A DNA stretch of 64,000 nucleotides from Gillisella vitis. Lineage in GTDB: Bacteria; Pseudomonadota; Alphaproteobacteria; Rhizobiales; Rhizobiaceae. Made by a program: the position numbers and the translations under genes. Below the pieces are notes generated by a model. That model was not told the origin of the DNA. It did no database searches and worked only from the letters and a program-made list of their open reading frames with translations. The stretch is from NCBI RefSeq assembly GCF_001541345.2, contig NZ_LMVL02000001.1:1-64000 (forward strand), read 5' to 3'. The stretch's first letter is position 1. Every line of letters begins with the position of its first letter. This document shows, one piece after another, positions 1-7,357 of this stretch.

Positions 1-97
1 TCCAACGCGGCCCTCACCATAGCGCTTCACAATCCCCCAAACGTCATGACCTGATCCCCTGAACTTCCTCCAAATTTTGGGAGAGTCTTGGGTTGTC
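1..97 (-). pseudogene. Open frame cut by the IS element, downstream part
   Basis: Read on the minus strand, this stretch is open throughout and leaves the window at base 1. It encodes roughly TTQDSPKIWRKFRGSGHDVW and then more than ten further residues. Deleting the IS (98-1333) joins it in frame to a start codon at 1371 or 1368 on the other side, so the IS probably interrupted a real gene. I do not recognise the product. No Shine-Dalgarno sequence is obvious, so the gene itself is an inference. Confidence 0.3.
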
Positions 98-121
98 TGA
101 CGTGCACCCCGATTTTGGGCC
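98..121 (+). repeat. Left terminal inverted repeat of the IS3-family element
   Basis: TGACGTGCACCCC followed by GATTTTGGGCC is matched, with a few mismatches, by the reverse complement of 1309-1333. A second block, CTGGAATTTTCC at 130-141, is matched exactly by the reverse complement of 1289-1300, so end similarity runs for about 45 bp. Confidence 0.8.
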
Positions 122-152
122 AGCGGGAGCTGGAATTTTCCGGGGTTAAGGC

Positions 153-998
153 TCATGTTGGCGCAGGTGCCGATGAGCCGTTCATGAGCGAAATCGGCAC
201 CTTGTTGCCGATCGCGCTGTGTGGCCGGAACTCGTTATAGTCTCTACGCCAATCCTCCATCTTTGCTCTTGCGTCGTCAAGGCTCATAAGCCAGTGGGCG
301 TTCAGGCACTCTGCCCGCAACTTGCCATTAAAACTCTCGATGTAGCTATTGTCCGTCGGCTTGCCCGGCCGCGAGAAGTCAAGCACGACGCCTCTATGAT
401 AGGCCCAGAGATCGAGGTCACGAGAGATGAATTCGCTGCCGTTGTCCACCCGAATGGTGGCCGGGTAACCGACCTGCCGGCATATGCGTTCGAGGGTCTG
501 CACGACGTCCTTCCCTTTATAGTTGAAGCGGGCATCTACCGCCGGAGAGAAGCGCGAGAAGGTATCGACAACCGTGAGAACCCTGATCTTGCGACCAGTG
601 GCCAGTTGGTCATGCACGAAATCCATGGCCCAGACGTCGTTCGAACGGGTGGCTGCGGTGCGGTCCGATCGCAGCTTTGCTTTGACGCGCCGTTTTGGCA
701 CCTTGTTGCGCAGTTGCAGGTCCATCTCCTTGTAAAGACGATAGATTCTCTTCGGATTCACCACCCAGCCGTCACGCCTGATCAAGACATGCACACGACG
801 ATAGCCATAGCGCACACGCGTCTGGCAGGTATCCTTGATCTTCAGCTTCAGTTCGGCCTGATCGCCGCGCTTGGACTTGTAGACATAAAGGGACCGGTCG
901 ATCTTCAACACGGCGCATGCGCGTCGGATCGAAACCTTCCAGTCCGTCTTGATCCTGTCGACAAGATTACGCTTGCCGTCAGGCCTCAGAGCTTTTTT
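153..998 (-). CDS. IS3-family transposase OrfB (DDE integrase domain)
   Basis: This is the catalytic half of the transposase. It begins where the ribosome slips out of orfA at the A6G heptamer (992-998); the open frame itself extends back to 1274 but the upstream part is the orfA shadow. It contains an HTH_21-like region (RRACAVLKIDRSLY) and the retroviral-type integrase core. The first Asp is in WAMDFVHD, the second in RVDNGSEF and the Glu in YIESFNGKLRAE. The C-terminus YNEFRPHSAIG is the usual IS3 ending. It should act as an OrfAB fusion made by -1 frameshifting, carrying out copy-out/paste-in transposition. All catalytic residues are present. Confidence 0.88.
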   Translation of the reverse strand, partial: KKALRPDGKRNLVDRIKTDWKVSIRRACAVLKIDRSLYVYKSKRGDQAELKLKIKDTCQTRVRYGYRRVHVLIRRDGWVVNPKRIYRLYKEMDLQLRNKVPKRRVKAKLRSDRTAATRSNDVWAMDFVHDQLATGRKIRVLTVVDTFSRFSPAVDARFNYKGKDVVQTLERICRQVGYPATIRVDNGSEFISRDLDLWAYHRGVVLDFSRPGKPTDNSYIESFNGKLRAECLNAHWLMSLDDARAKMEDWRRDYNEFRPHSAIGNKVPISLMNGSSAPAPT

Positions 999-1252
999 GA
1001 CAGCACATCCTGGAGCATGGCCTTGTCCAGCGAAAGGTCGGCGACGATCCGCTTCAGCTTGGCATTCTCTTCTTCGAGTTGACGCAGGCGCTTCATCTCC
1101 GAGGGCATCATGCCGGCGTATCTTTTGCGCCAATTGTAGAACGTCGCATCGGAAATTCCTGCCTTGCGGCAGACCTCGCCAATGGGCGTTCCATCTTCCG
1201 CCTGCTTCAACACAAACGCGATTTGCGCTTCCGTAAACTTCGAGGCCTTCAT
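986..1252 (-). CDS. IS3-family transposase OrfA (helix-turn-helix)
   Basis: OrfA is an 88-aa DNA-binding protein starting at MKASKFTEAQ; an upstream in-frame codon at 1315 lies inside the terminal repeat zone and is less likely. The N-terminal helix-turn-helix is IGEVCRKAGISDATFYNWRKRY. It is followed by a leucine-zipper-like coiled coil (MKRLRQLEEENAKLKRIVADL) used for multimerisation. The frame stops just after AAAAAAG, where -1 slippage produces the OrfAB transposase. It binds the terminal repeats and, alone, usually acts as a regulator of transposition. Confidence 0.85.
   Translation of the reverse strand: MKASKFTEAQIAFVLKQAEDGTPIGEVCRKAGISDATFYNWRKRYAGMMPSEMKRLRQLEEENAKLKRIVADLSLDKAMLQDVLSKKL
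992..998 (-). promoter_or_regulatory. Programmed -1 frameshift heptamer AAAAAAG
   Basis: On the minus strand the sequence TCAAAAAAGCTCTGA ends orfA with the TGA. Slipping back one base on the A6G run continues as VKKALRP into orfB. This is the classical IS3-family slippery site and lies in the short overlap where both frames are open. Confidence 0.75.
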
Positions 1253-1308
1253 CAAATTCTCCTCTTCTTCCCAAAAGGGATCATAAGTGGAAAATTCCAG
1301 TTCAAAAT

Positions 1309-1333
1309 GGCCCAATTTATGGGGGGCACGTCA
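1309..1333 (-). repeat. Right terminal inverted repeat of the IS3-family element
   Basis: Its reverse complement reads TGACGTGCCCCCC then ATAAATTGGGCC and matches the left end at 98-121. It lies upstream of orfA and sets the outer boundary of the element at 1333. Confidence 0.8.
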
Positions 1334-1371
1334 CCCCCAACGAGCAGCGTCAGCTGACCGAGATTCATCAT
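1334..1371 (-). pseudogene. Open frame cut by the IS element, start part
   Basis: On the minus strand this reads ATG ATG AAT CTC GGT and encodes MMNLGQLTLLVG up to the IS boundary. Removing the IS places the last two bases in frame with 97-1 (GG+G, then ACA ACC). There is no good ribosome site in front of the ATG. It is divergent from the biosynthetic operon and may have shared its promoter region before the insertion. The function is unknown. Confidence 0.28.
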
Positions 1372-1529
1372 TTTATCACGTTTAGCGTATGGTTTCGAAT
1401 AGTTCTCGTCTTTCCTCTGAAATTCCCGATTGTAAATTGAAAATTTAATATCTATAAATTCCCTAGCGTTTTTATTATATTTTTTGCAGTGAAAATAATA
1501 ATTTTAGGAAAGCTGAATCGGCTATCGTC

Positions 1530-1557
1530 TTGAAAAATATATGATATTTTTTATCCT
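1530..1557 (+). promoter_or_regulatory. Candidate promoter of the biosynthetic operon
   Basis: TTGAAA (1530-1535), a 16-bp spacer and TATCCT (1552-1557) form a plausible sigma-70-type promoter in the very AT-rich leader 1334-1604. It lies about 48 bp ahead of the first gene. No other feature was seen in this leader. The assignment is by eye only. Confidence 0.3.
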
Positions 1558-1604
1558 GGCCTTTAAGTTTTACTTTCATGTTTTTTTACTGGAGCACGCG
1601 CCAG

Positions 1605-2891
1605 ATGTTTAATATTTTATCTGAAAACAGGGTAGGGGCTTATCAGGAAGCTTTGTCCATATCTATTTCACGGCATCAAGGCGGAACGCCTGCCATGCTC
1701 AAGGGCCTAGATTGTCATTTATACGATGACCGTGGCCGGTCCTTTCTCGATATGACGGGTGGTAGTGGCGCGGTCAATCTGGGGCATCAACACCCGGAGA
1801 TCGTTGCGGCGCTGATGTCTCAGGCTGGCAAACTCATCCATACCGGCTGGAATATCGACAATCCCTTCCGGCATGAGATGATTGCCCGGCTTGAGCATTT
1901 TCTGCCCTTTCCAGAAGCCTCGGTCATGGGCGCGGTTACGGGTGCCGAAGCGGTGGAAGTCGCCGTGAAAATCGCCCGCAAGAAGACCGGACGGGAGCCT
2001 ATCCTCTATTTTGCAAACTCCTTTCACGGTAAAACGCAAGGTGCGCTCTCCGTGACATCGAATGGAAAATTTCGCGATCTTTTGGCCATTGGGCTGAAGG
2101 ATAATCCATGGTTTTCCCTGGCCGGACCGGATGGAAAGCCCGTGCTGGATAGCAACGAGTGGGGGCTAGATTTCCGGCAGTTTTTGCAGGACACCAAAGA
2201 TCGACACCAGTTGCCAGCAGCGGCGATTATTGAGCCGATCCAGGCGGCGGAAGGCATTTATGTCATCGCGCCATCGCTACTTGCGGAAATGGTTTCGGCT
2301 TGCGCCGAATTTGGCGTGTTGAGTATTTTCGATGAGATCTATACCGGGCTTGGCCGCACCGGGACGCCCTTCGCGGCCTCGCGTCAGGTTTGCCCCGATA
2401 TGATCGTGCTTGGAAAATCTCTGGGCAACGGCATGCCGGTTTCCGCCGTTGCCGGTCCGTCTAGCATCATTGATGTGCTGGGCTTCAGCCAGCATTCGTC
2501 CACCTTTACCTTCATGCCACTGGCCTGCGCTGTGGCAAATGCGGTTCTGGAGGTGCAGCGACGGGACAATATTGCTGATCGAGCGGCGCAAAGCGGAGAC
2601 CGGTTTACCGAGCGGCTCCATGAGTTGGCCAATCGTGACAACCGTATCAGCGGCATTCGCGGCACGGGTCTTATGCTGGCATTCGATGTAGCGATCTCGG
2701 GTTCCGGGGCGCGGGTGCCGCTGGCCGCGGAGGTGGGGGCAGGGCTGCTGAAGAATGGCGTTATCGTCAGAACTGGCGGTATCGATGGTGCAACGGTGAA
2801 GCTTACTCCGCCATTGACCTTCAGTGAGGCGCATATGGATGAATTCTTCGCCGCGCTGGATAAGACACTGGAGACCTGCCCATGCCAGTGA
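1605..2891 (+). CDS. PLP-dependent class III aminotransferase (EctB-like)
   Basis: The product is a fold-type I, class III aminotransferase of 428 aa. The start at 1605 is preceded by GGAG at 1591-1594; an in-frame ATG at 1578 lacks one. Landmarks are the GAVTGAEAVE phosphate-cup region, SFHGKTQG, the cofactor-ring Asp in IFDEIYTGLGRTG, and the Schiff-base Lys in VLGKSLGNGMP (about residue 271). The N-terminus (SENRVGAYQ) and overall pattern resemble diaminobutyrate-2-oxoglutarate transaminases such as EctB. A role in making an omega-amino building block such as 2,4-diaminobutyrate is therefore possible but inferred. It is the first gene of the operon, and its stop overlaps the NRPS start. 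An ornithine- or GABA-type aminotransferase is the alternative. Confidence 0.85.
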   Translation: MFNILSENRVGAYQEALSISISRHQGGTPAMLKGLDCHLYDDRGRSFLDMTGGSGAVNLGHQHPEIVAALMSQAGKLIHTGWNIDNPFRHEMIARLEHFLPFPEASVMGAVTGAEAVEVAVKIARKKTGREPILYFANSFHGKTQGALSVTSNGKFRDLLAIGLKDNPWFSLAGPDGKPVLDSNEWGLDFRQFLQDTKDRHQLPAAAIIEPIQAAEGIYVIAPSLLAEMVSACAEFGVLSIFDEIYTGLGRTGTPFAASRQVCPDMIVLGKSLGNGMPVSAVAGPSSIIDVLGFSQHSSTFTFMPLACAVANAVLEVQRRDNIADRAAQSGDRFTERLHELANRDNRISGIRGTGLMLAFDVAISGSGARVPLAAEVGAGLLKNGVIVRTGGIDGATVKLTPPLTFSEAHMDEFFAALDKTLETCPCQ

Positions 2892-5869
2892 AAGTCGAGG
2901 ATGCCGAGATGGCAGATCAGTGTCTGCTGCGTCGCAATCCGGCTGATCTAGCGGCGATTGATCTTGATGGTGCGTGGCGTTGGGGCGCGCTGGAGCGGAG
3001 GATCTGTTCCCTCTCCGACGCGCTTGCCGCGGCCGGGGCGCAGGGAAAAACCGTTGTTCTGCGTGCCTCCCATGGCGCGGGTAGCTATGCGGCCCTGATT
3101 GCTGTGCTAGGGATGGCGCGGCGTGTGGTTTTCATCGATCCCGAAATGCAGATCGAGCCGTTGCAGCTGGTGATGACGGCACTGAACATTGGCTGCGTGG
3201 TCAATCTTGGCGATGAGGCACCCATGAAGAGCCTGCGGGATTGGCTGCCGCAGGCGCGTTTCATCATGGTCGCTGAAGGCGCATGCGATCCGGATGATCC
3301 GCAATTCCTGGGCCAGGGCGAGAGAATTGAGTATCCTCTCCTCTGTGACGACTATGTCATTCTGACCAGCGGCACCACAGGAGCGCCGAAGGCCATTGTG
3401 CAGACGATGGCGGCGCTGCGCCAGCATATCGCCAATTACGCAGGTTATGTGCAGATCAGGCCGGGGGAAAAGCTCTTGCAACTGGCCTCGACGGCCTGGG
3501 ATGCCGGGTTGATGGATGTGTTCTCCGCCCTGTTTCATGGCGGGGTGCTGTGTACGATCAATCCCAGGGCCTCCTCCATGGAGATCGTGGCGGATTTTAT
3601 CGCGCGGCATGAGATCGACGTGTTGCACATGACGGTACCCTATTTCCGGCATTTCCACCGCGCTGGGCTTGGGACTTACCGGCAGCCGAAGCGGATCGTT
3701 ATTGGTGGCGAGAAAATCTACGATGGCGATCTCGATCTGTTTAACGGCTGTTTTCCCGTGGGGTCCCGGCTGTTTAATGCCTATGGGCCGACCGAATGCA
3801 CCACGGCGATGTATGCCATGCATGACCATGGTGCGGAGCGGAAGGCTGGGCTATGGCCCCTGGCGCATCCAGTTCCCGGCGTGATCACCGAACTGCGGGA
3901 TAAAGATGGAAATCGCATATCCACGAGCGGCGTGGAGGGAGAGGTCACCTTGATCTCCGATCTCGTCGCGTCCTTGCTGGATTTGACGCATGGCGGATTT
4001 ACGCCTCTGGGAGAGGCGCTGCGCGGCACGGCGCGCGCCTATGCCACGGGCGATCTTGCTCGCTATGATGAGCAGATGCGGTTGGTCATCATTGGACGGA
4101 AGGATTCTGTCATCAAGGTCAACGGGCTGAAAGTGTCGCTGGCCGAGGTCGAGGCCGGGCTTCTCTCGCTCGATATGGTGGCGGATTGCTGTGTCTTCAC
4201 CCTCGTCGGTGAGGATGGGGATGAGGTGGTTGCAGCCGTCGTTGCCAGTGGTGATGGTATTACGGAAGCGAGGGTACAGAAAGCGTTGGCGGATTTTCTG
4301 GACAGTCACAAACGGCCACGTTTGATCCTGCTCATGGACAGGCTGCCGCTGACCCGTAACAACAAGTTCGACCGCGAGAGGCTGGCGCAATTGGCCCGCG
4401 ACAAACAGCAGGTAGCGGAGACCGTCAGCCCGCAACATGATCCTATTCTGGCGGCGATGGCCAAGGCATTGAAAGGTGCCAGTCTCGATATCAATCACAG
4501 TTTCTTTGAAAACGGTGGCAATTCACTGCTGGCCCTTTCCGTTGTGGCGGCCTTGAAACGGCAGGGAATCAAGCTGACCCTCGAAGACATTATCTCTGAT
4601 GAGCCGATTTCCGGCCTTCTAAAAGGACAAGAGCAACAAGCTGATCCGGTGGCTCCCGCAATGCGCACGGCGGCGACCGGGTTGGATGCAGCACTTCCCA
4701 ACCGATATTTTCTTGAAAGTCGCGGCATTCCTGATCTGGATGGTTGGTGCCAGACGTGTGTGATCGATTATTCGGGACCTGTCAGTGACGCAGACCGGAT
4801 CGGTTCCCTTGTGAAGGCTTTGCTGGAACGGCATGTGCCGGATGCGAGCCCGATCGCGATTGACGCTCTTAAGTCGAGGGTAACGGTATCGCAGGCTGTG
4901 GCGGAGTGTGAAGGCGCGATTTCGTTTCGCAACAACCGGGTTGTTGTCGCGGCCCTTGTGGCCGACGGGGAGCAACTCAGCGTCGTCGTCAGCTGCCATC
5001 AGTTCCGTGTGGACCGGGTGTCCTGGATCATTCTGCTGTCGGAATTGTCTGAGGCCGATACGGCTGAGGTGGTGCGGGCCTGGCCAAAGCCGGATATGGA
5101 CTATGCGGATTGGGTGAGGGCCTATGGTCAGTTTCTAGCGAATGAACGTGCGCCCGAAGTTTGGGATCGGCTGCCATGGGGTGAGTGTCCGCAGCCGATT
5201 GCCCGGGATTTGGCCTTCCCGGCAAGGAATGCGTTCAAGACCCTGCATCTCGACATCGGATCACCCTCAGAGATGCTTGCCCGCGATCCCTTGATGGAGG
5301 TCGCCGACTGGGTATTGGCCGCCGTTTTACTGGCTTTCGATAAGGTCTTTCCCGCCGCTTGTCAGAAAATAGATGTTCTGGGGCATGGTCGGGGACTGAC
5401 TGCCGGAGGCTTGTCCACCGATGGTATTTTCGGCTGGTTCACGGTCATCTGTCCGTTCCTGGTCAAAGTGCGGGGATTGGATGTGGCAGCGGCGGCCAGA
5501 GCGGTTCGTAACTATCGCCATGACGTTGAAAAGATTGCTCATACCTTCGGCAATGAACATTATCGATCCGGTGAACGGAGCGGGGTCTCTGCGGAACGGC
5601 AGTGTTTTTCCAGCTTCAATTACCTTGGCGACATCGCGATCTCCTCGACGGACCGCTTCTCAGTCAACCCGCTTTCGCTCACTACACTGCATGGTCGGCC
5701 CAGTCACCATCTGGAAGTGACCGGCTACCAGCATGACGGACGCCTGCTTCTCAAAGTGGATTACAATGCAACCGCGCTGGGTGAGGCGCTTGTTTCTGAT
5801 ATCGGACGGCATATTGCGACAGCACTGCGCGATTGCGGAGTGATCACGCTTGCGGGAGAGGCAGCATGA
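2882..5869 (+). CDS. NRPS protein: adenylation - carrier - epimerase-like domain
   Basis: The 995-aa protein has three domains. Adenylation (about 1-510) shows ILTSGTTGAPKA, FNAYGPTECT, the YATGDLARYD region and the catalytic Lys in LTRNNKFDR. The carrier (about 520-585) has the phosphopantetheine Ser in FFENGGNSLLAL. A C-terminal condensation-fold domain (about 600-985) is of the epimerisation type, judging by VSW, GHGR, FGWFTVICPF and FNYLG. The epimerase signature is degraded. The HHxxxD motif reads CHQFRVD, keeping the second His and the Asp, and the Glu expected before GHGR is Leu. It may therefore be inactive as a racemase or have a new role. A reading of the specificity pocket by eye gives roughly D-A-M-H-V-G-A-T-A-K, with no confident substrate. 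The start overlaps the aminotransferase stop; ATG at 2909, behind GAGG, is an alternative start. Confidence 0.88.
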   Translation: MPVKVEDAEMADQCLLRRNPADLAAIDLDGAWRWGALERRICSLSDALAAAGAQGKTVVLRASHGAGSYAALIAVLGMARRVVFIDPEMQIEPLQLVMTALNIGCVVNLGDEAPMKSLRDWLPQARFIMVAEGACDPDDPQFLGQGERIEYPLLCDDYVILTSGTTGAPKAIVQTMAALRQHIANYAGYVQIRPGEKLLQLASTAWDAGLMDVFSALFHGGVLCTINPRASSMEIVADFIARHEIDVLHMTVPYFRHFHRAGLGTYRQPKRIVIGGEKIYDGDLDLFNGCFPVGSRLFNAYGPTECTTAMYAMHDHGAERKAGLWPLAHPVPGVITELRDKDGNRISTSGVEGEVTLISDLVASLLDLTHGGFTPLGEALRGTARAYATGDLARYDEQMRLVIIGRKDSVIKVNGLKVSLAEVEAGLLSLDMVADCCVFTLVGEDGDEVVAAVVASGDGITEARVQKALADFLDSHKRPRLILLMDRLPLTRNNKFDRERLAQLARDKQQVAETVSPQHDPILAAMAKALKGASLDINHSFFENGGNSLLALSVVAALKRQGIKLTLEDIISDEPISGLLKGQEQQADPVAPAMRTAATGLDAALPNRYFLESRGIPDLDGWCQTCVIDYSGPVSDADRIGSLVKALLERHVPDASPIAIDALKSRVTVSQAVAECEGAISFRNNRVVVAALVADGEQLSVVVSCHQFRVDRVSWIILLSELSEADTAEVVRAWPKPDMDYADWVRAYGQFLANERAPEVWDRLPWGECPQPIARDLAFPARNAFKTLHLDIGSPSEMLARDPLMEVADWVLAAVLLAFDKVFPAACQKIDVLGHGRGLTAGGLSTDGIFGWFTVICPFLVKVRGLDVAAAARAVRNYRHDVEKIAHTFGNEHYRSGERSGVSAERQCFSSFNYLGDIAISSTDRFSVNPLSLTTLHGRPSHHLEVTGYQHDGRLLLKVDYNATALGEALVSDIGRHIATALRDCGVITLAGEAA

Positions 5870-6810
5870 GCGCGTCATCCACGATAGACGCCAAGGGCAT
5901 GGCCGCAAGCACTCTTCTGCTGTTTCTCGCCTGCGTGGCGATATGGTCCACCAACTGGATCGCAATCACCACACAGATCGTTGAAACGCCTGCTGTCGTG
6001 TCGCTGTTCTGGCGGTTTTTGCTGGCTTTTGTCACGCTGACCATCGTTGATATGTTCAAACGACCGTCGGGCGAACGGATGCCAGCACCATTCCTGCTCT
6101 GCGGTCTCGTTGGCACGGTCTATTATTTTGCCGGGATCGGCCTGACCTATCTCGCCACCCACTATTTGCCCAGTTCCTATGTGGCCTGTCTCAGCATATC
6201 GGTGATCTTCTTTGCCATGGCCTTGAAACGGATTTTCCAAGGGGTGCGCATTCGCACCAGCAATCTCATGGGTGCCGTGGTGGCCTCGTTCGGGGTCGCC
6301 TTGTTTTTCCTAGGCGGCGAAGGCCGGGCCTCCAATGTCTGGCTGGGGTTGGGACTGGCGCTTTTGTCGTTCCTGGCCGTTGCCGCAGGGTCGGTCCTTT
6401 CTGAACATATTCAGAAAACCCATAAGCTGACCTCGATGCGGATCAACCGGATCGCCATCGGCTTTGCCGGTGCGCTCTATCTTGCTGTCGCCCTTGCTCA
6501 GGGCGCGTCCCTAGCCGTGCCGCTCACTCTGTCCTATCTGTTGCCTCTGGCATATCTCGGTATTGTCTGCTCCGCGCTGGTTTTTGTCATGTATATTGCG
6601 CTGGTTGGCAGGATCGGGGCTGAATATGCCGGTTATATCGGCTTCATTTATCCGTTGATTGCCACCTATATTTCTTTTGCCTTCGGTGAAACCGATATCA
6701 GTGCCGCGATGATCGGCGGCAGCCTTCTGGTCGTTGTCGGATGCGTCATCGGTCTCAGGTTCGAAACGCTGTTCAGACGCAAGACGGCGTCTGCAGGGTC
6801 AACAGGGTGA
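5866..6810 (+). CDS. EamA/DMT-family membrane transporter
   Basis: This 314-aa protein of the drug/metabolite transporter superfamily has about ten hydrophobic segments in two EamA repeats. The first repeat begins LLLFLACVAIWSTNWIAI and the second ends FIYPLIATYISFAFGE then GGSLLVVVGCVIGL. The start shares ATGA with the NRPS stop and has GGAGAGG five bases upstream, which rules out the longer frame beginning at 5833. Its position inside the biosynthetic operon suggests that it exports the product or an intermediate across the inner membrane. The substrate is unknown. Confidence 0.85.
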   Translation: MSASSTIDAKGMAASTLLLFLACVAIWSTNWIAITTQIVETPAVVSLFWRFLLAFVTLTIVDMFKRPSGERMPAPFLLCGLVGTVYYFAGIGLTYLATHYLPSSYVACLSISVIFFAMALKRIFQGVRIRTSNLMGAVVASFGVALFFLGGEGRASNVWLGLGLALLSFLAVAAGSVLSEHIQKTHKLTSMRINRIAIGFAGALYLAVALAQGASLAVPLTLSYLLPLAYLGIVCSALVFVMYIALVGRIGAEYAGYIGFIYPLIATYISFAFGETDISAAMIGGSLLVVVGCVIGLRFETLFRRKTASAGSTG

Positions 6811-6821
6811 GGGATGGCGAG

Positions 6822-7295
6822 ATGCAGCATTTCGAGATCCGTCTTGCTATCGCCGAAGACTGCCCGGACCTGTTTGACGTTCATCGCCAGTCGGTGCGAA
6901 GCCTTTGCAGCGGGGACTATACCGGTGAACAGATCGACATGTGGCTGGATGGACGCCATCCCGGGATGTATCTGCTTGCCATTGAACGCGGAGAGCTTTG
7001 GGTTGCGGTATCTTCCGGCGTTCTTCTGGGGCTGGTGGAAGTGCAGGGCAATGAGGTGACCAAGCTGTTCGTCAGCGGTGCGGCGGTTGGGGCTGGTGTG
7101 GGCAAAGCCCTGATGGGTCAGGCAATCGCCCATATCAGACAGGCTGGGGAAAATCGCATCTATCTGGAATCAACGCTCACAGGCCGGGATTTCTACCGGA
7201 AATTGGGTTTTACCGAAATTGGAAGCGGTACGTTCTCCCACGGGCCAGGTACGGTTTCTCTTGAAATTGTGCAAATGGAATTGCACGTCGATTGA
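6822..7295 (+). CDS. GNAT-family N-acetyltransferase
   Basis: The 157-aa protein has a GNAT fold. The acetyl-CoA loop is in VGAGVGKALMGQAIAHI, followed by the beta-5/alpha-4 segment NRIYLESTLTGRDFYRKLGF. The start is at 6822 with GAGG at 6809-6812; the longer frame from 6741 runs inside the transporter gene. It may acetylate an amino group of the building block or of the final product, giving either an intermediate or self-protection. Both are inferences from context. A short AT-rich gap (7296-7357) separates it from the next gene. Confidence 0.82.
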   Translation: MQHFEIRLAIAEDCPDLFDVHRQSVRSLCSGDYTGEQIDMWLDGRHPGMYLLAIERGELWVAVSSGVLLGLVEVQGNEVTKLFVSGAAVGAGVGKALMGQAIAHIRQAGENRIYLESTLTGRDFYRKLGFTEIGSGTFSHGPGTVSLEIVQMELHVD

Positions 7296-7357
7296 GTAAA
7301 TATCTGAATATTTAAAAATTATTTAAAAGTAATTCTTCTGATAAAAGGACTATATTT

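Larger units (their letters stand above)
98..1333 (-). mobile_element. IS3-family insertion sequence, IS407-like group, complete
   Basis: The 1236-bp element has imperfect terminal inverted repeats that begin TGACGTGC at both ends. It carries two overlapping minus-strand frames, orfA and orfB, joined by a slippery heptamer. The OrfA sequence (FTEAQIAFVLKQAE, then SLDKAMLQDVLSKKL) is typical of the IS407 subgroup. The four bases outside the ends differ (TGTC at 94-97, CCCC at 1334-1337), so no target duplication is visible. Both frames are intact, so the copy could still be active. Confidence 0.9.

Noticed and set aside
219..1082. 287-aa plus-strand frame across the transposase
   Set aside because: It is antisense to orfB, has no recognisable domain, and exists because of the codon bias of the real gene.
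7296..7357. Riboswitch or separate promoter in the AT-rich gap before the FrhB-like gene
   Set aside because: Only a small AAATAT/ATATTT stem is visible and no clear -35/-10 pair; the gap is too short to support a riboswitch call.
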